NCBI GenBank assembly: GCA_951799405.1
Contig: OX637353.1
Span: 11,160,001 to 11,224,000 of the forward strand
Length of the DNA: 64,000 nucleotides
DNA from: Agapetus fuscipes
Taxonomy: Eukaryota; Arthropoda; Insecta; Trichoptera; Glossosomatidae
Reading direction: 5' to 3'
Every line of letters begins with the position of its first letter. The stretch's first letter is position 1. The notes under the pieces are model-generated. The model was not told the DNA's origin. It was given only the letters and a program-made list of their open reading frames with translations, and did not search any database. Below are positions 10,505 to 21,995 of this stretch, piece after piece. A program made the position numbers and the translations under genes.

Positions 10505-11210
10505 GTACTAGTCGTCATACACTTTTTTATAGTAACGTGCGGGAGATGTGTAAACTCGTTTTGTCACGCCTAGCGGTAGGGCGCGGGAAACTTGTTAAAA
10601 CATCAAACATGTTAAGGCATCAAACGGGTGGGGGGCCATGCGATACCTACCCTCAGCGGTCCCCGATCTGTCTACCTGCCAATACAATGAGTTTGAGACG
10701 GGACAAAAAATAATAACTGTAAAAATAAACAGACAGAATATTGAAATTTTAAACAAAGGATTTTGTTTTTGCACTTTCGTTCGTCTCTCCAGTAACTTCT
10801 ATATCCTGCTTTCGTTAGGACGTTTTATATTCGTAGACGTTTATACACTATTAGGTTATAGTTTTTTTTAAATTATGTGCTAAAAATTTCAAAATAACAT
10901 TGATATTCTGTAGGAATAAATGATTTCGATTGTGAAATAGTGTTTTTTCTATGATTCCCAAGAAAGTAGAATGTTTTTGTACACAAAAAAACAAAAATAT
11001 AGATATTGTGTTAAACAAATAAACGGAGACGTATTTTTAAAGTAAAAAACTAAAAGTTTCATTGAAAAATATCAAATAGATTGTAAGATATAAATGTTTT
11101 ACGAAAAGTCTAATGTTGGTGCGCGAAAATTTCAAAAAACACCCGCTCTACGCCGCCATCTGGCGAAAACACCCGCTCTACGCCGCCATCTGGCGAAAAA
11201 ATTCCCTCAT
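10505..11210. mobile_element. Putative TIR element, long copy
   Basis: The start (GTCGTCATACACTTTTTTAT) and the end (GCGCCATCTGGCG-like, CTCATACATAG) match a shorter copy at 12199-12415. A 26-bp direct duplication containing CCCGCTCTACGCCGCCATC lies near 11141 and 11169. The interior has no coding capacity that I trust. Confidence 0.45.
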
Positions 11211-11506
11211 ACATAGTTTTGTTAATTTTTTTATTATTAAATATCCAATATAAATTGTAATTATTTAAGTAATTATTATAATATGATATGATCATGGCAA
11301 AAATTAATTCTTCCATTAAAGGAGAAGACCTATTTTGTAACATTAAATTTGAAGAGATAAAAAGAAAAACCACACAAAAAACACTGATGATGCAAATGGA
11401 TGTTTGCGAAACCGGTTGTGGTATTAAATTAAATAAAATACTCGAAAACAAAGTGGTTTTTCTTTTTATCTCATATTATTTGTATTTTATAAAAATATTC
11501 TGTTAC

Positions 11507-11567
11507 CTGTTCAAAATCATCATCCTTTTGGATTTCTTCTCGCACCATTGTGTTTTGTTCAAATGTC
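11507..11567 (-). CDS. Probable short exon of the unidentified gene
   Basis: Acceptor TTTTATTTTCAG and donor CAG|GTAACA bound 61 bases. Read in the phase required by the next exon (9694-9879), they encode TFEQNTMVREEIQKDDDFEQ. The phase agreement supports membership of the same transcript, but the exon is short and could be fortuitous. Confidence 0.5.
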
Positions 11568-11605
11568 CTGAAAATAAAATGAAAAAATTATCAAATTTTC
11601 ATATG

Positions 11606-12165
11606 TATATGTTGGTAGAATAGATGGATGTCGTGGTAGAGGAAGACCGAGAAAGGTATGGATGGACCAAATATCCGAAATTGCGAATGAATGGAATATC
11701 CAGAGTCATAATAAAAGAAGAGCTTGTATGAAGAAGGTTATGACTCTGGAGGAAATGAAAGAAGTATGCAAGGATAGAAAGAAATGGCGGTTGATCTGTG
11801 ATGTTGGGCGGCTAGGGTTTGTTAAAGTGAAATTGGTTTTATGATTTAGTTTTTTATGTCCATGTATATATTGTTATTTATTGATTTAAAAAAATGTAAT
11901 TTGTAATGTATGTTCCTTGACTTATAGGTTGTTATGCGGCTGACCACCCATAATATAAAAATTGGTTCACTTTGCCAATGTCACCCCTGTTTCAGGGAAG
12001 GACGGCAAGAGTTGCAAGGCTTATGTTCATTTGAGATTGGGTTTTTATATTGTAGGTCCACATGCGGCATGTGTTAGCGCGAAATTTTACATATCTGCTT
12101 GTGGGAATGTATTTAATATAAATCTTAAATGATATATTTTTGCAGCTTAGATTAGATTAGATTCA
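11606..12165 (+). mobile_element. 5'-truncated RTE retrotransposon
   Basis: Begins at [20 protein letters not shown], keeps about 75 C-terminal codons, then has the standard 3' UTR and tail ending in TTAGATTAGATTAG. Close in sequence to the copy at 6158-6960. Confidence 0.9.
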
Positions 12166-12198
12166 TCATGTTTAACACATCGTTTGCGGGAAACTAGT

Positions 12199-12415
12199 TA
12201 ACTCGTCATACACCTTTTTATAGTAACGTGCGGGAGACGTGTTAACTCGTTTCGTCGCGGGAAACTTGCAAAAACGTGGCAAAAAAATTCAAAAAATAAA
12301 TAAAATGAAAAGGTGAAAATTTCAAAAAACACCCACTCAAAAAACACCCACTCAAAAAACACCCACTCAAAAAACGCCATCTGGCGGGAAAATGCCCGCA
12401 TACAAAGTGTTAATA
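12199..12415. mobile_element. Putative TIR element, short copy
   Basis: Starts CTCGTCATACACC and ends GTGTTAATATGACGAC, which are imperfect reverse complements. Three tandem copies of a 16-base CACCCACTCAAAAAAC-type unit occur at 12329-12375. It is related to 10505-11210. Confidence 0.5.
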
Positions 12416-12439
12416 TGACGACTTTTACAATGATGAGGA

Positions 12440-12680
12440 TCTATCTATCACCTAAGCTGCAAAGATATATTAACATTTAAGGCTCATATCAAATGCATGC
12501 CCACAAACAGACACGTGCAGTTCACGGTTACAAATGCTGAATGTGTACTAACAAATTAAAATCCAAACCTCAAATGAGCATAAACTGAGCAACTTTTGTG
12601 GACCTTCCCTGAAACAGAGGTGACATTGGCAAAGTGAACCATTTTTTAAAGTATGGGTGGTCAGCCTTATACCAATGTAA
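12440..12680 (-). mobile_element. RTE 3'-tail copy
   Basis: Reverse-oriented tail: CTAAGCTGCAAAGATAT through CCTTCCCTGAAACAG to GTGGTCAGCCTTATACC. Confidence 0.85.
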
Positions 12681-12693
12681 ATATCTGTAATAA

Positions 12694-12872
12694 TCTATTA
12701 TCTAAACTGCAAAGATATGTTAACATTTAAGGCTCATATTAAATGCACGCCCAAACAGGCACATGTAGGTTCGCGCCTACACACTCTGCATGTAAATAAA
12801 CAAAGCCTCACATGAACATAAACCTTGCAACTCCTAGTGTATTTCCCTGAAACCAGGGTGGCATTGGCAAAA
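12694..12872 (-). mobile_element. RTE 3'-tail copy, diverged
   Basis: An older reverse-oriented tail next to the previous one, missing the TTCCTTGACTTATAGG end. Confidence 0.75.
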
Positions 12873-13031
12873 GTGCTTGTGATAATGTTCAACATGGTGT
12901 TTGTTTAAAATGTGCTTCAAGATTTAAAGCCGCGCTCTCCGAAGATTTATTATGAGTCTTGCCGAAAGTGTTGAAGGCGAGAATAATGGGGGAGTTTTAC
13001 CTACCATTAAAACTCTTATTATGTTTCTATA

Positions 13032-13222
13032 GATGTCTGGAGTCCATATTATGAGAGAAACAATCACTTTTCCCCTTTTATGTGGTTTTTTAGTCTATTC
13101 CTGGGTCTTTGATTTGCACTTTTTTACACTTTAGGCACTTTCTACTCTATGGTCGCTTTTTCCCCATTTCCTGTTCCCTATTTCCAGTTTCCCCATAACC
13201 CGGTCGCAATTTTTCATAAAGC
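13032..13222 (+). repeat. DIRS inverted terminal repeat (3' side)
   Basis: Reverse complement of 17966-18158 with very few differences, from AGATGTCTGGAGTCC to TTTTTCATAAAGC. Confidence 0.93.
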
Positions 13223-13246
13223 TCATAATACACCAGGTAGGGGTTA

Positions 13247-13345
13247 CCTGGACTCCAGACATCTATAGAAACATAATAAGAGTTTTAATGGTAGGTAAAA
13301 CTCCCCCATTATGTGTTCTGAGAGATGTCTGGAGTCCATATTATG
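13247..13345 (-). repeat. DIRS internal complementary region
   Basis: The first part reverse-complements the left end (12983-13048) and the second part matches the reverse complement of the right end (18130-18173). It lies just after the recombinase ORF, as expected. In the DIRS replication model it templates closure of the circular DNA. Confidence 0.9.
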
Positions 13346-13384
13346 AGAGATCTGTCTATTATCTCCTGGTGACCGGGGACGTCT

Positions 13385-14254
13385 TTATTTGATATTAACT
13401 GGTTGAAATAGGGAAAGATCTTCTGGAGCTGTATGTTTCAACATCTCTTTCTGATAGTATTTTCTGAAAGTGTTTTCCTTTTTCCAGTTGCCTCTTTCCA
13501 GTATGTTATCTATTGGATTAAGTGATGCGACCGCTGAACGTGTGCTGCCGGGAGTGGCCTCTACTCCTGCTGATTTTAGCGTGTTCTTTACCCATCCTCC
13601 TATGATTGTTCTTGCAGCTGCCTTCACTTGTACTCGGGTGCTGATGAACAGGTTATAAAGATTTTGTCCTGATCTCCTTTCGCGTGATAGTTCAATCAGC
13701 TTCCTTATCCAGAAGACTGGGTTGACGTTGTGTTCCTTGGATTCCAGAAGTCTCCGATTAGATTGTCGGTGTTTGAGGGTATCTGTTTTTGATCTAAAGA
13801 ATGGAATTAACACAATTGATGTGCCTTCGTCGAGAATGTTTCCTTCTGTGATATTTAGCAAGGTCAGATCGTGTACTCTTCTTCCTGAAGATAACAGAAG
13901 TAAGATTGCCGTTCTACACGCAACTTCATAGAGAGAATCTGATCGAGGAGTGTTCCTGACTAGCCAGTCTCTCACTATCTGCCGATTCCACACAGGGGAC
14001 TTAGGAGGGTTGATCTTTACCATTGCTAGTGCTTTTAATGTTTTTAAATTTAATTTCACTAGGAAATCTGAGCTGAGATTATTTTCCATCATTGCGTTGC
14101 AGAAGGTTACGATGGCTGACTTGTGTACCAGCATAGTCCTGTATAATAGTTTTTCGTTAATGAACAGTTGCGCTAGATACCTTGCCAATTGATTAGGAGA
14201 TGGTGTGTTGGGATGGGTATTATTCGCCAGTATCCAGCGGCACCATCTTTCCAA
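13385..14254 (-). CDS. DIRS tyrosine recombinase
   Basis: 289 codons without a stop. Phage-integrase fold signatures are visible: the first catalytic Arg in LLSSGRRVHDL (about residue 127), a second-Arg region PGSTRSAVAS (about 237), and the probable nucleophilic Tyr in ENTFRKYYQKEM (about 262). It overlaps the 3' end of the RNase H frame by about 80 bases in another frame, so the true start may lie upstream or be reached from the RT-RH frame. This is the best preserved ORF of the element. Confidence 0.9.
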   Translation of the reverse strand: MERWCRWILANNTHPNTPSPNQLARYLAQLFINEKLLYRTMLVHKSAIVTFCNAMMENNLSSDFLVKLNLKTLKALAMVKINPPKSPVWNRQIVRDWLVRNTPRSDSLYEVACRTAILLLLSSGRRVHDLTLLNITEGNILDEGTSIVLIPFFRSKTDTLKHRQSNRRLLESKEHNVNPVFWIRKLIELSRERRSGQNLYNLFISTRVQVKAAARTIIGGWVKNTLKSAGVEATPGSTRSAVASLNPIDNILERGNWKKENTFRKYYQKEMLKHTAPEDLSLFQPVNIK

Positions 14255-15042
14255 GCAGGTTTATATGTGTTGAGTGGGGAAGCTCGCCATCCTGACAGGA
14301 ACAGTCTTTTCTCTTCCGCGTTCCAGGAATTTAAGATACTGTCCCCAGTCCCAATTTTCCACACTTCCATTTCCAGATCCTGAATCCTGGGTGGTGGATT
14401 GCCTGTTGATGTGTTGATTAGTACTGACACCAGGTTCGGTATTTGCATCGGAGGTACGAGTGATCGACGAATTAAGTCTGGACGCCAGAAGACCCTCTGC
14501 CACCTCGGGACCACGAGTAGGTAAGTTCCGGTCGCCCCGTTTAGGTGCCTCAGGATCCTCGGTATAAGGTTTGGCGGAGGAAATATCCGACCCACATTGT
14601 AGAGCCAGTGCCGACTGAAGGCGTTTTGAAAGATTGCGCATGAGTCTGTGGAGTCTCTGGACACGTAAGTTGAACTCATGTGTGCCATGGTGGATGCGAA
14701 CAGGTCTATATCTGGTACTCCGAAATGATTGAAAATGGCCTTCGTTGCTGTTGGTAAGAGATGCCACTCTGGAGGGGATCTTCCTCTTGATAGGTGATCC
14801 GCGTCTCCGTATCTTCCCGGTAGGTACTGCGCTGTTAGCGAGATTTCCCATTGGTCTGCCAGAGTCAACAGATCTCGAGTAAGATTTAGGAGTGTTTTGG
14901 ATCTGGTGCCCCCTTCCTTGCGGATGTAGGCGACTACTGTCGTGTTGTCTGATTGTACCAGAATTTCGGAGCCGGAAAGGTCGTGCGCTGTGCGTTGCAG
15001 GGTTGCAAAAACAGCGAACAACTCTTTTCGGTTGGAGTGCTA
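14173..15042 (-). pseudogene. DIRS RNase H domain, separated by a stop codon
   Basis: In frame with the sequence upstream but split from it by a TAG at 15040-15042. RNase H signatures are ILVQSDNTTVVAYIRKEGG (catalytic Asp) and QYLPGRYGDADHLSRG. A DIRS-typical downstream domain with VPDIDLFAS and VVPRWQRVFW follows. Upstream of the stop the frame contains TTDASDLAWGATL, the first catalytic Asp region, so the stop falls inside the domain. Confidence 0.88.
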
Positions 15043-15235
15043 CTTCTTTTGTTGAACGGTCCACTGTCCTGACAGCATCAAGTCGTCCAGAGTTGCTCCC
15101 CAAGCTAAGTCTGACGCATCTGTTGTCAAGAAATGTCCGAAGGTTTCCCTGTGGATGGAACTTGATTCGTTCGCATTCCCTATCCACCACTCTATTTCTT
15201 GTAAGCTGTCCTCGGTCATTTGTATGGACCCTCTT

Positions 15236-15784
15236 GGTGACAGGTGCTTCAGTGGCTTGCTCGCTATCTGCAATTGTCTGCAGTGGAGGCGACCATGAAG
15301 CTGGCAAAGTTTAGTCTTCCTAGGAGACTTTCCGCCAGTTTTAAGGACCATTTTCGAGAAGTCAGTATTGCTCGAAGTGAGTGGCACAATGCCTCTTGCT
15401 TCCGGTAAGAAAGACCTACTTGGTGACAGGTGCTTCAGTGGCCTGCTCGCTATCTGCAATTGTCTGCAGTGGAGGCGACCATGAAGCTGGCAAAGTTTAG
15501 TCTTCCTAGGAGACTTTCCGCCAGTTTTAAGGACCATTTTCGAGAAGTCAGTATTGCTCGAAGTGAGTGGCACAATGCCTCTTGCTTCCGGTAAGAAAGA
15601 CCTACTTGGTGACAGGTGCTTCAGTGGCCTGCTCGCTATCTGCAATTGTCTGCAGTGGAGGCGACCATGAAGCTGGCAAAGTTTAGTCTTCCTGGGAGAC
15701 TTTCCGCCAGTTTTAAGGACCATTTTCGAGAAGTCAGTATTGCTCGAAGTGAGTGGCACAATGCCTCTTGCTTCCGGTAAGAAA
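15236..15784 (-). repeat. Three tandem 186-bp copies inside DIRS RT-RH
   Basis: Near-identical units begin at 15236, 15422 and 15608 (exact period 186, or 62 codons), covering the RT thumb/connection segment. Each copy already contains the frame change between FASFM and GRLHCRQLQ, so the frameshift preceded the amplification. Other DIRS elements have one copy of this segment. Confidence 0.92.
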
Positions 15785-16547
15785 GGAATTTGCAATTGTT
15801 GTGCGTGTCCCAAACGATTCCCAAGTACTCTAATTGTTGAGTGGGGAAGAGCACTGACTTCTGGAGATTTACATACCACCCCAGAGATTGTAGGATATCT
15901 ACTGCTAGATGCGATTGCCGACAAAGATCGTCCTTGGATTGGCTCGCAAGGAGGAAGTCGTCGAGATAAACGATTGTCCGAATACCTCGTCGCCTCAGTA
16001 GTTGGGCTACCCAATTTGTAAGGGTTGCAAACATTCTGGGGGCAGATGAAAGGCCAAAGGGCAGACTTGTCATCTGAAGTAATTCTCCTCGATAGACCAG
16101 TCGCAAAAATCTCCAATGTTTCTGTGCACTTGGGAGATGAAAGAAGGCTTGCGATAGGTCTATTTTCGACAACCAATTGTTTGGCTGCAGAAACTCTGGC
16201 ACTTTGTAGTGGCTATGAGTTTGAACGGAACCGGGTCCAGGAAGAAGTTTAACGATTTCAGGTTGAAAATCATTCTCGAGGAACGGTCCGATTTGGGTGT
16301 TAGGAACATTTTTGATAAGAAGCTGGGAGATGACTCCGCGGCCTCTATAACGCCGAATTCGGTCATTTCCTTTATTTGAGAGTCCATTTCGGGTGAAGGA
16401 CTCGTCTGGTATAGCATTAAGGTCTTTTTGTGTGGTAATATCAGAGGGGGAATTGAGATGAAAGGTATTCTTACTCCGATTATCATCTTCAGGATGTGGT
16501 TTGGTGCTCCGAGTGACGTCCAAACCTGTAGGGAGGACTTCAAGCAT
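15636..16547 (-). pseudogene. DIRS reverse transcriptase domain
   Basis: Contains the RT core: DLSQAFFHLPSA, LPFGLSSAPRMF and the catalytic box IVYLDDFLLAS. The frame ends in the triplicated segment and the protein continues in the neighbouring frame (15040-16176), so the domain is broken by a frameshift. Confidence 0.92.
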
Positions 16548-16568
16548 CCTCTGCGAAATGGTTTCTTG

Positions 16569-17696
16569 TCATTTTCGTGGATGCCTCCGTCTGTCTCCTT
16601 TGAGATTTCCTGACCGTGTGTTATTCCCTGCCCTTTTTTCTCTTGAAGAGAAATTTGGAGCGTCTCTAAGGCCTCGATTGCTTTCCGCAGTGGGTCGTTG
16701 CTGCCCTCTAAAAAACTGATTCCTTTTCTGTACTGGAACGTGCGGTTTCGATGAGGTGCTGGGTTGAGGGCACTGGGTCTTCACTGACAATTTGTCGGTG
16801 GTCCCCACTCTAGAGAAAAAAGACGTGAGACTGTCTTTGCCAAACAAGTGTTCGGTACTCGGCGGGAATTTGTTTAACCCCTCTCACATGCTCTTCCTTA
16901 ACATGCCCTAGCACAGCTTTCCTGCGGAACTGGAGGGCCTCTGTCCGCCTCCCCCATACCGTCTGGAGGATGTCTTCCGAGACTTTCTGGTATGGCGAGT
17001 CCAGAGCGAACAGCGTTTTGACTTTTTCGAAAAGGGCTTTCCTCGCCAAAGTCGTGTCGCTCCGGGCTCCCCAGTTGACCAAGGTCTGAAGCCCAGACTG
17101 GAACTCCTCTTTCTGGATGAGGAGGGCGTGGGACATGGCTGCAAACGACCGCTCGCCTGAATAGGGGAGCTTACGTCGCACTGGCGAAGTTCATCGTTCA
17201 CTGCCAGGTCGACGAACGCCGGTTCTGCCAGGTACTTTTTCTGTACCTCGGCGTACCTTACTCCGGCCCAGTTTTCACTGTCGAAGTGCTGGAGCCTTTG
17301 GAGCGCTTCGACCCTGTTGCTCTTGGCCTTGGGGTGAGCTGGTTCTTCCACCGTTGTGGCGGCTTCCTGGAAGATCAGCAGTAGCTCTTCCTGGGCCTCC
17401 TCATTCTCTTCCAGTCCCGAAGGTTGTTAGAGGAAGTTGCTGGAAGAGTTTCCTGCCGCCGATTCAACGAGATTTTCCATAGAACTGGCGGGCCAGTCAC
17501 CGAAAACTGCGTTCGTCAGCATCACGATGTGGGAAACCAGATAATCTATCCTTGGGTCCAAGACAACCCTCAGCCGTTTCTGACGCCGCGGCGGTGGACC
17601 TGATTCCGAAGTGTCGTATCCGCGTTTTAGTGACGCATCACCTGAATCCTGTGAGATTTCGTCGAGAGGTTGCCCTTTATTGTTATCACAACTCAT
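16569..17696 (-). pseudogene. DIRS gag-like region, frameshifted
   Basis: Starts at MSCDNNKGQPLDEIS (17694-17696) and encodes an acidic then basic N-terminus (PPPRRQKRLRVVLDPRID). A TAG ends that frame at 17427, and the continuation lies in two other frames (fragments ending 16908 and 16810, then 16569-16847). The fragments resemble DIRS gag in position and in the FALDSPYQKVSEDIL-type helical sequence. The start is tentative. Confidence 0.6.
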
Positions 17697-17965
17697 AACA
17701 TTGATTTTGATGTTATATAAAGTAAAAACTCCGTTAAAATAACGAAAAACGTTTTTCGTAAATATGACAGCGTGGCATAACCAACAAAAATATGTATGCG
17801 AACTTTTAACCACCACAATATCACCTGTTTTAGTTTTTAATTGTTCACAAGGACACAAGATGGTAAAATAACACTCTTTTAAATGTTTTTGCCCAGGAAT
17901 ATTGTCAATTCACTCAAATTTTCGAAGGTAAAATCAACTGACATGTGACCACAAGGGGAAAATGA

Positions 17966-18158
17966 CGCTTTATGAAAAATTGCGACCGGGTTATGGGGAA
18001 ACTGGAAATAGGGAACAGGAAATGGGGAAAAAGCGACCATAGAGTAGAAAGTGCCTAAAGTGTAAAAAAGTGCAAATCAAAGACCCAGGAATAGACTAAA
18101 AAACCACATAAAAGGGGAAAAGTGATTGTTTCTCTCATAATATGGACTCCAGACATCT
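17966..18158 (-). repeat. DIRS inverted terminal repeat (5' side)
   Basis: Partner of 13032-13222. It precedes the gag-like start by about 270 bases and may carry the promoter. Confidence 0.93.
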
Positions 18159-18173
18159 CTCAGAACACATAAT

Positions 18174-18571
18174 ATAATTTATAAAAGAGGATAATCAACT
18201 AAAACTTTATAACACACTTTTATTTATATTCACCATCAGAATATTCACAAAACACAACTTACAAATAATAACAAATTAATATGTTTGTTGCTCTGCAGCC
18301 AGGGAAGCAATTCTCTTTTTTTCTCAAGGTCAGTCCTCTTTTGTTTTTTCCATTCCATCTTAAAATATTGCTTTGTTCTTTTTTTCCCTACATACTTATT
18401 TCTGTACCTTAGAGCATAAACAACGGTAGTCCACTTTTTTGCGTTTTTGAGATTAAGATTAAGATTAAGAGTTAATGATGCAGTAATTATTATAACAATT
18501 AGCTGTTCTATAAGTGGTAAAAATACTGGATTTACAACAAACAAAATTTGCGGAATATTGACGTTCGTCAT
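18174..18571. other. AT-rich, nothing recognised
   Basis: Flank of the DIRS element. No exon or repeat family identified. Confidence 0.35.
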
Positions 18572-19616
18572 TAGGGATGGGCGTTATATTAATCTCATTA
18601 TTAATCTCGTTGTAAAAAAAATCGATATTAAAAATATCGATATTTCGACAATAAATTGTTGATTCTTGAAATGTGTTTCTACCTCTCCCTAATGGTTTTG
18701 AACAACAAAAATGTTTTGAAAGTGTTCGGCGCCAGGCACACATTTACATAAAAATGATTTTTTAAATGAATGTCCACCCCTCCCTACCTTTTCATTCCAT
18801 ACCATCTTATTTGTTGGAAATATTCTCCGCTAGCGACTTTATATTGTTTTGAAGCACGTTTCAATAGAATCGAAATATCGATATGTGGCAGCCCGATACA
18901 AATATCGGCGCCAACCTGAAGTTCCCTTTTCTACCACCAGGTGAAGAACTGCGACGTGGAAGTAAACGCCACGCCACGAAGCAAGCATCTCCTTCTTCCT
19001 CTTCCCTTTCCTACTCGGACCGCCGACCTGAGTAGACGTTCCGTCACGCCCTGACCAACCGTCCATCTTGTCTTTTGTATTCCATCTAACCTTGTGTTGA
19101 GAATTCTCTGTCCGTTCCAACACCAGTGTTACGCTTAATTGTTCACCCATTTATTTGTAGTGTATCTAACATTAATTAATCAGATATTAGTTAACTATCC
19201 ACCACTGTAAATGATCACACATCATTTACTTCTAAACTCTTTTCCCAAATCTTAAAAGTACGTACGGCTGAATTTTTTTAACTATCGATATATTCATATT
19301 GATTTCGGAGAATCAAAAATGGTGTTTTTTTCTTCAAATGCGTTTCTTGCTTCGTGGGCGGTAACACTGCAAATCGCGTACTAACCCGTTTCCCCTTGCG
19401 ATGGTGTTTTCCTGTACCAGCGACTGGTATTTTTTTCCAGAAATTTTGATGTTTTTTGATAGTCGTTTCAACACTCGAAATTTTCAAAATTTGGACACGT
19501 GACCGATACATTTTTCGAAAATTTTGTTTTTTTCGATTTTTATTTTCGTCAAAATATTTCGATAGTGTTTGAAAATATCGTTTTGTAATTGTTTTTTTTT
19601 CATTATCCCATCCCTA
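18572..19616. mobile_element. Possible DNA element with TAGGGATGGG ends
   Basis: Short inverted ends TAGGGATGGG and CCCATCCCTA enclose 1045 bases. The subterminal regions are rich in ATCGATATT and TTTCGA motifs on both sides. No clear target duplication and no transposase were seen. Confidence 0.4.
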
Positions 19617-20960
19617 TGAAAAGTCAACTTATTGCTTTTTAAAATAGTATTTTGATGGCTACCGACAAAATTGCCAAGCTTAGGTAGGTATATTATTTAT
19701 TTATTTATATTATTTTCGGCAGTTACTTTGTGAAAGTCCATTTTAATGTGTAATAAATACAATACAACTCACTGTGAACTGTAACAAGGAAATTTTACTT
19801 TTAAAACCTTTTAAAAATTGCCAAGTTTCATCATAGACAATAAAAGCCACCCCATCCGGTTTTAAAATGGCCGACTTCCGTTTTAGCCGAAAGCGAACAA
19901 AGCCATTTTTGAAAATTAATTACTCGGTAAATATTGCGAATTTTGAGAAAAAAACGAAAAGCTTATGCTTCGGTAGACTAAGACGACAAGGAAAAAATAT
20001 TTCCAGAAAATACGCAATCTCTCCATTACTTCAAATGGACAAGTACATTATAATGACCATTATTTACTATTTTGTTATTTATTTCATGGTCGTAGAAAAA
20101 GTATTGTATGCCACTGAACGTAATTAGCCTTTGTAGCATTTGTACTGTCTATTGTGCCATTTGGCTACGCCTCATAGCACAAACTAGCACTCGTGTTACA
20201 AAGACTATCATTACTAGGAGCGTAGGAGGTGGAATAAATAACTATTGAATTTCTTAACAGACTAAAATAAAACATCATATTTTGAAGTAGGAAGAGAGTT
20301 TAATAAAGATCTAAAAATTGGCACAATAATAATGTACTAAAACAATACATAAAAATACTATACAATAAAGTAACTAATAAAAATATTCTATAAATGCTTA
20401 CAATTGGAAAAAAATCTAACAATAAGTAAACTACAATATAAGAGATTAATCATTCAGCTCTTTCAATCATTTTCTTTTTTAAATCTTTGGAAAAATCTGC
20501 CATTAGTATGGGCTACATTGAAATGACATAATAACAGGAGTGTGCAATCCGTAGAGGCAAAAATAAACAAAAAAATATTTTAGATCAAAAATTTTAATTC
20601 ACTTTTCAGTTTATACATTCTTTCAACCGCCATTTATTTCTTAATTGCTTTCGAAAGGCCATAGCTTAATTTTTATTTAGGAATGTATTTTGCCTCCACG
20701 CAGTGCACACGCATGCAAAATAAATAAAATAAGTACATGGATTAGCATGTCATTTGTAAATACATTTTTTATGATAAAATTACTTTATTTTTCTTGAAAA
20801 AAAAAGTAATTCTGGAAAGTTTACAGGAATAACTTATATTTCTTTATAAATTAATTATTATCAATATTTTGTGACATTGAATCAGTGCATATATTTGATT
20901 ATCAATTCCCTTTAGGTACAAATCCATCACAAGAAAATTATTGGTTAAAATGATAGTCAT
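19617..20960. other. Non-coding, nothing recognised
   Basis: AT-rich with an 86-codon plus-strand ORF at 19867-20127 that has no recognisable domain or splice context and was not called as a gene. Confidence 0.4.
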
Positions 20961-21216
20961 AATATCGCACGCTTAATAATAAAGAGAAATAACTCACAAT
21001 TTGGGAAAATCGAGATTTTGTAATAAAACGCAAGAACAATGTGAGAAGAATAGGTAGAATGCGACAGCCGTTCAATTTGGACGAATATGACCGAGATAAA
21101 ACATCGGCCGCCTTTTTCATCCCATACAAGTTGTACTGGTTGTCTGAACTTCAAACGCGATTTCCCAACATTCTTATTTTTCGAGTTATTGCTCTTTATG
21201 ATTAAGCGTGCGATAT
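20961..21216. mobile_element. MITE with GCACGCTTAAT inverted ends
   Basis: Left end AATATCGCACGCTTAAT and right end ATTAAGCGTGCGATAT are reverse complements. Similarity continues inward (AAAGAGAAATAACTC against GAGTTATTGCTCTTT). No coding capacity. Confidence 0.7.
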
Positions 21217-21242
21217 GTCAAATCAACAATATTCCAGATCAT

Positions 21243-21425
21243 ACCCTGTTTCAGGGAAGATCGGCAAGAGTTGCAGGGCTTATGTTCGTTTGAGATTGGG
21301 TTTTTTATATTGTAGGTCCACATGCGGCATGTGTGAGCGCGAAATTATGCGTGTCTGCTTGTGGGAATGCATTTAATATGAATCTCAAATGATACATATC
21401 TTTGCAGCTTAGATTTAGATACTAT
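21243..21425 (+). mobile_element. RTE 3'-tail copy, 5'-truncated
   Basis: Begins at CCTGTTTCAGGGAAG and ends GCAGCTTAGATTTAG. Confidence 0.85.
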
Positions 21426-21995
21426 GAGGTTGAGTTTTCATACATGGCTTGAAAAAAACAAATGGCGCAAAAGGGAAACCAATATGAGAAATGGATGGAT
21501 TGGCATTTGATTCTAATGATTAATTTTGTTAAGATTTAAAAAATGTCAACTTCAGATACAACATAATAGGAGGATTGTTATTTTACAATTATAAGTTAGT
21601 TTGCCACGAAAGGGTTGTAAGCTAATATTAATATCAACAGGCATATTTATTTTATTTTACAAACATTTATCTTATTGAAAAACAAAAAATAAAAGGGATT
21701 ACAGCCGGGAAAAATAAGAATTAGTGTTGTTTATTGTATCAATTAAAATCAACAGGGAATTGCGCTGCGCTCAATGAAAAAAATCTATACCTCATTAAAC
21801 ATCAAAGAATTGTGGCTTAGTTAATTTTTGTCGAGAAGTGATAAAAATGTAAAATGAGATTCTAGTTACTCCACAATCATAACTAACTTTCATCTTAAAA
21901 AAATACTACACAACATTAAGCAGTATATTTTACGGCACAAAGTTACATAACATAAACATTTCTTAATATTAGCCAAAATATAAAATTTAATGCAT
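21426..21995. other. Non-coding, nothing recognised
   Basis: AT-rich with no exon or repeat family identified. Confidence 0.35.

Larger units (their letters stand above)
12983..18173 (-). mobile_element. DIRS-type tyrosine-recombinase retrotransposon
   Basis: The element is about 5.2 kb and is read on the minus strand. Inverted terminal repeats of about 190 bp lie at 13032-13222 and 17966-18158 (landmark TTCCCCATTTCCTGTTCCCT). An internal complementary region at 13247-13345 has one half that is the reverse complement of the left extremity. Its other half repeats the right extremity, the two meeting at a CCCCCATTATGTGTTCTGAG junction. Gene order is gag-like, RT, RNase H, tyrosine recombinase. 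This layout is diagnostic of DIRS elements, which integrate through a circular intermediate and lack an integrase and usually a target duplication. Frameshifts and a stop in gag and RT-RH make this copy defective. Confidence 0.93.

Noticed and set aside
14261..15314. 348- and 140-codon ORFs overlapping the DIRS RNase H region
   Set aside because: They lack any domain and overlap the frame that carries the RNase H motifs.
19867..20127. 86-codon plus-strand ORF with a hydrophobic C-terminal stretch
   Set aside because: No family resemblance and no supporting context; length is within chance expectation.
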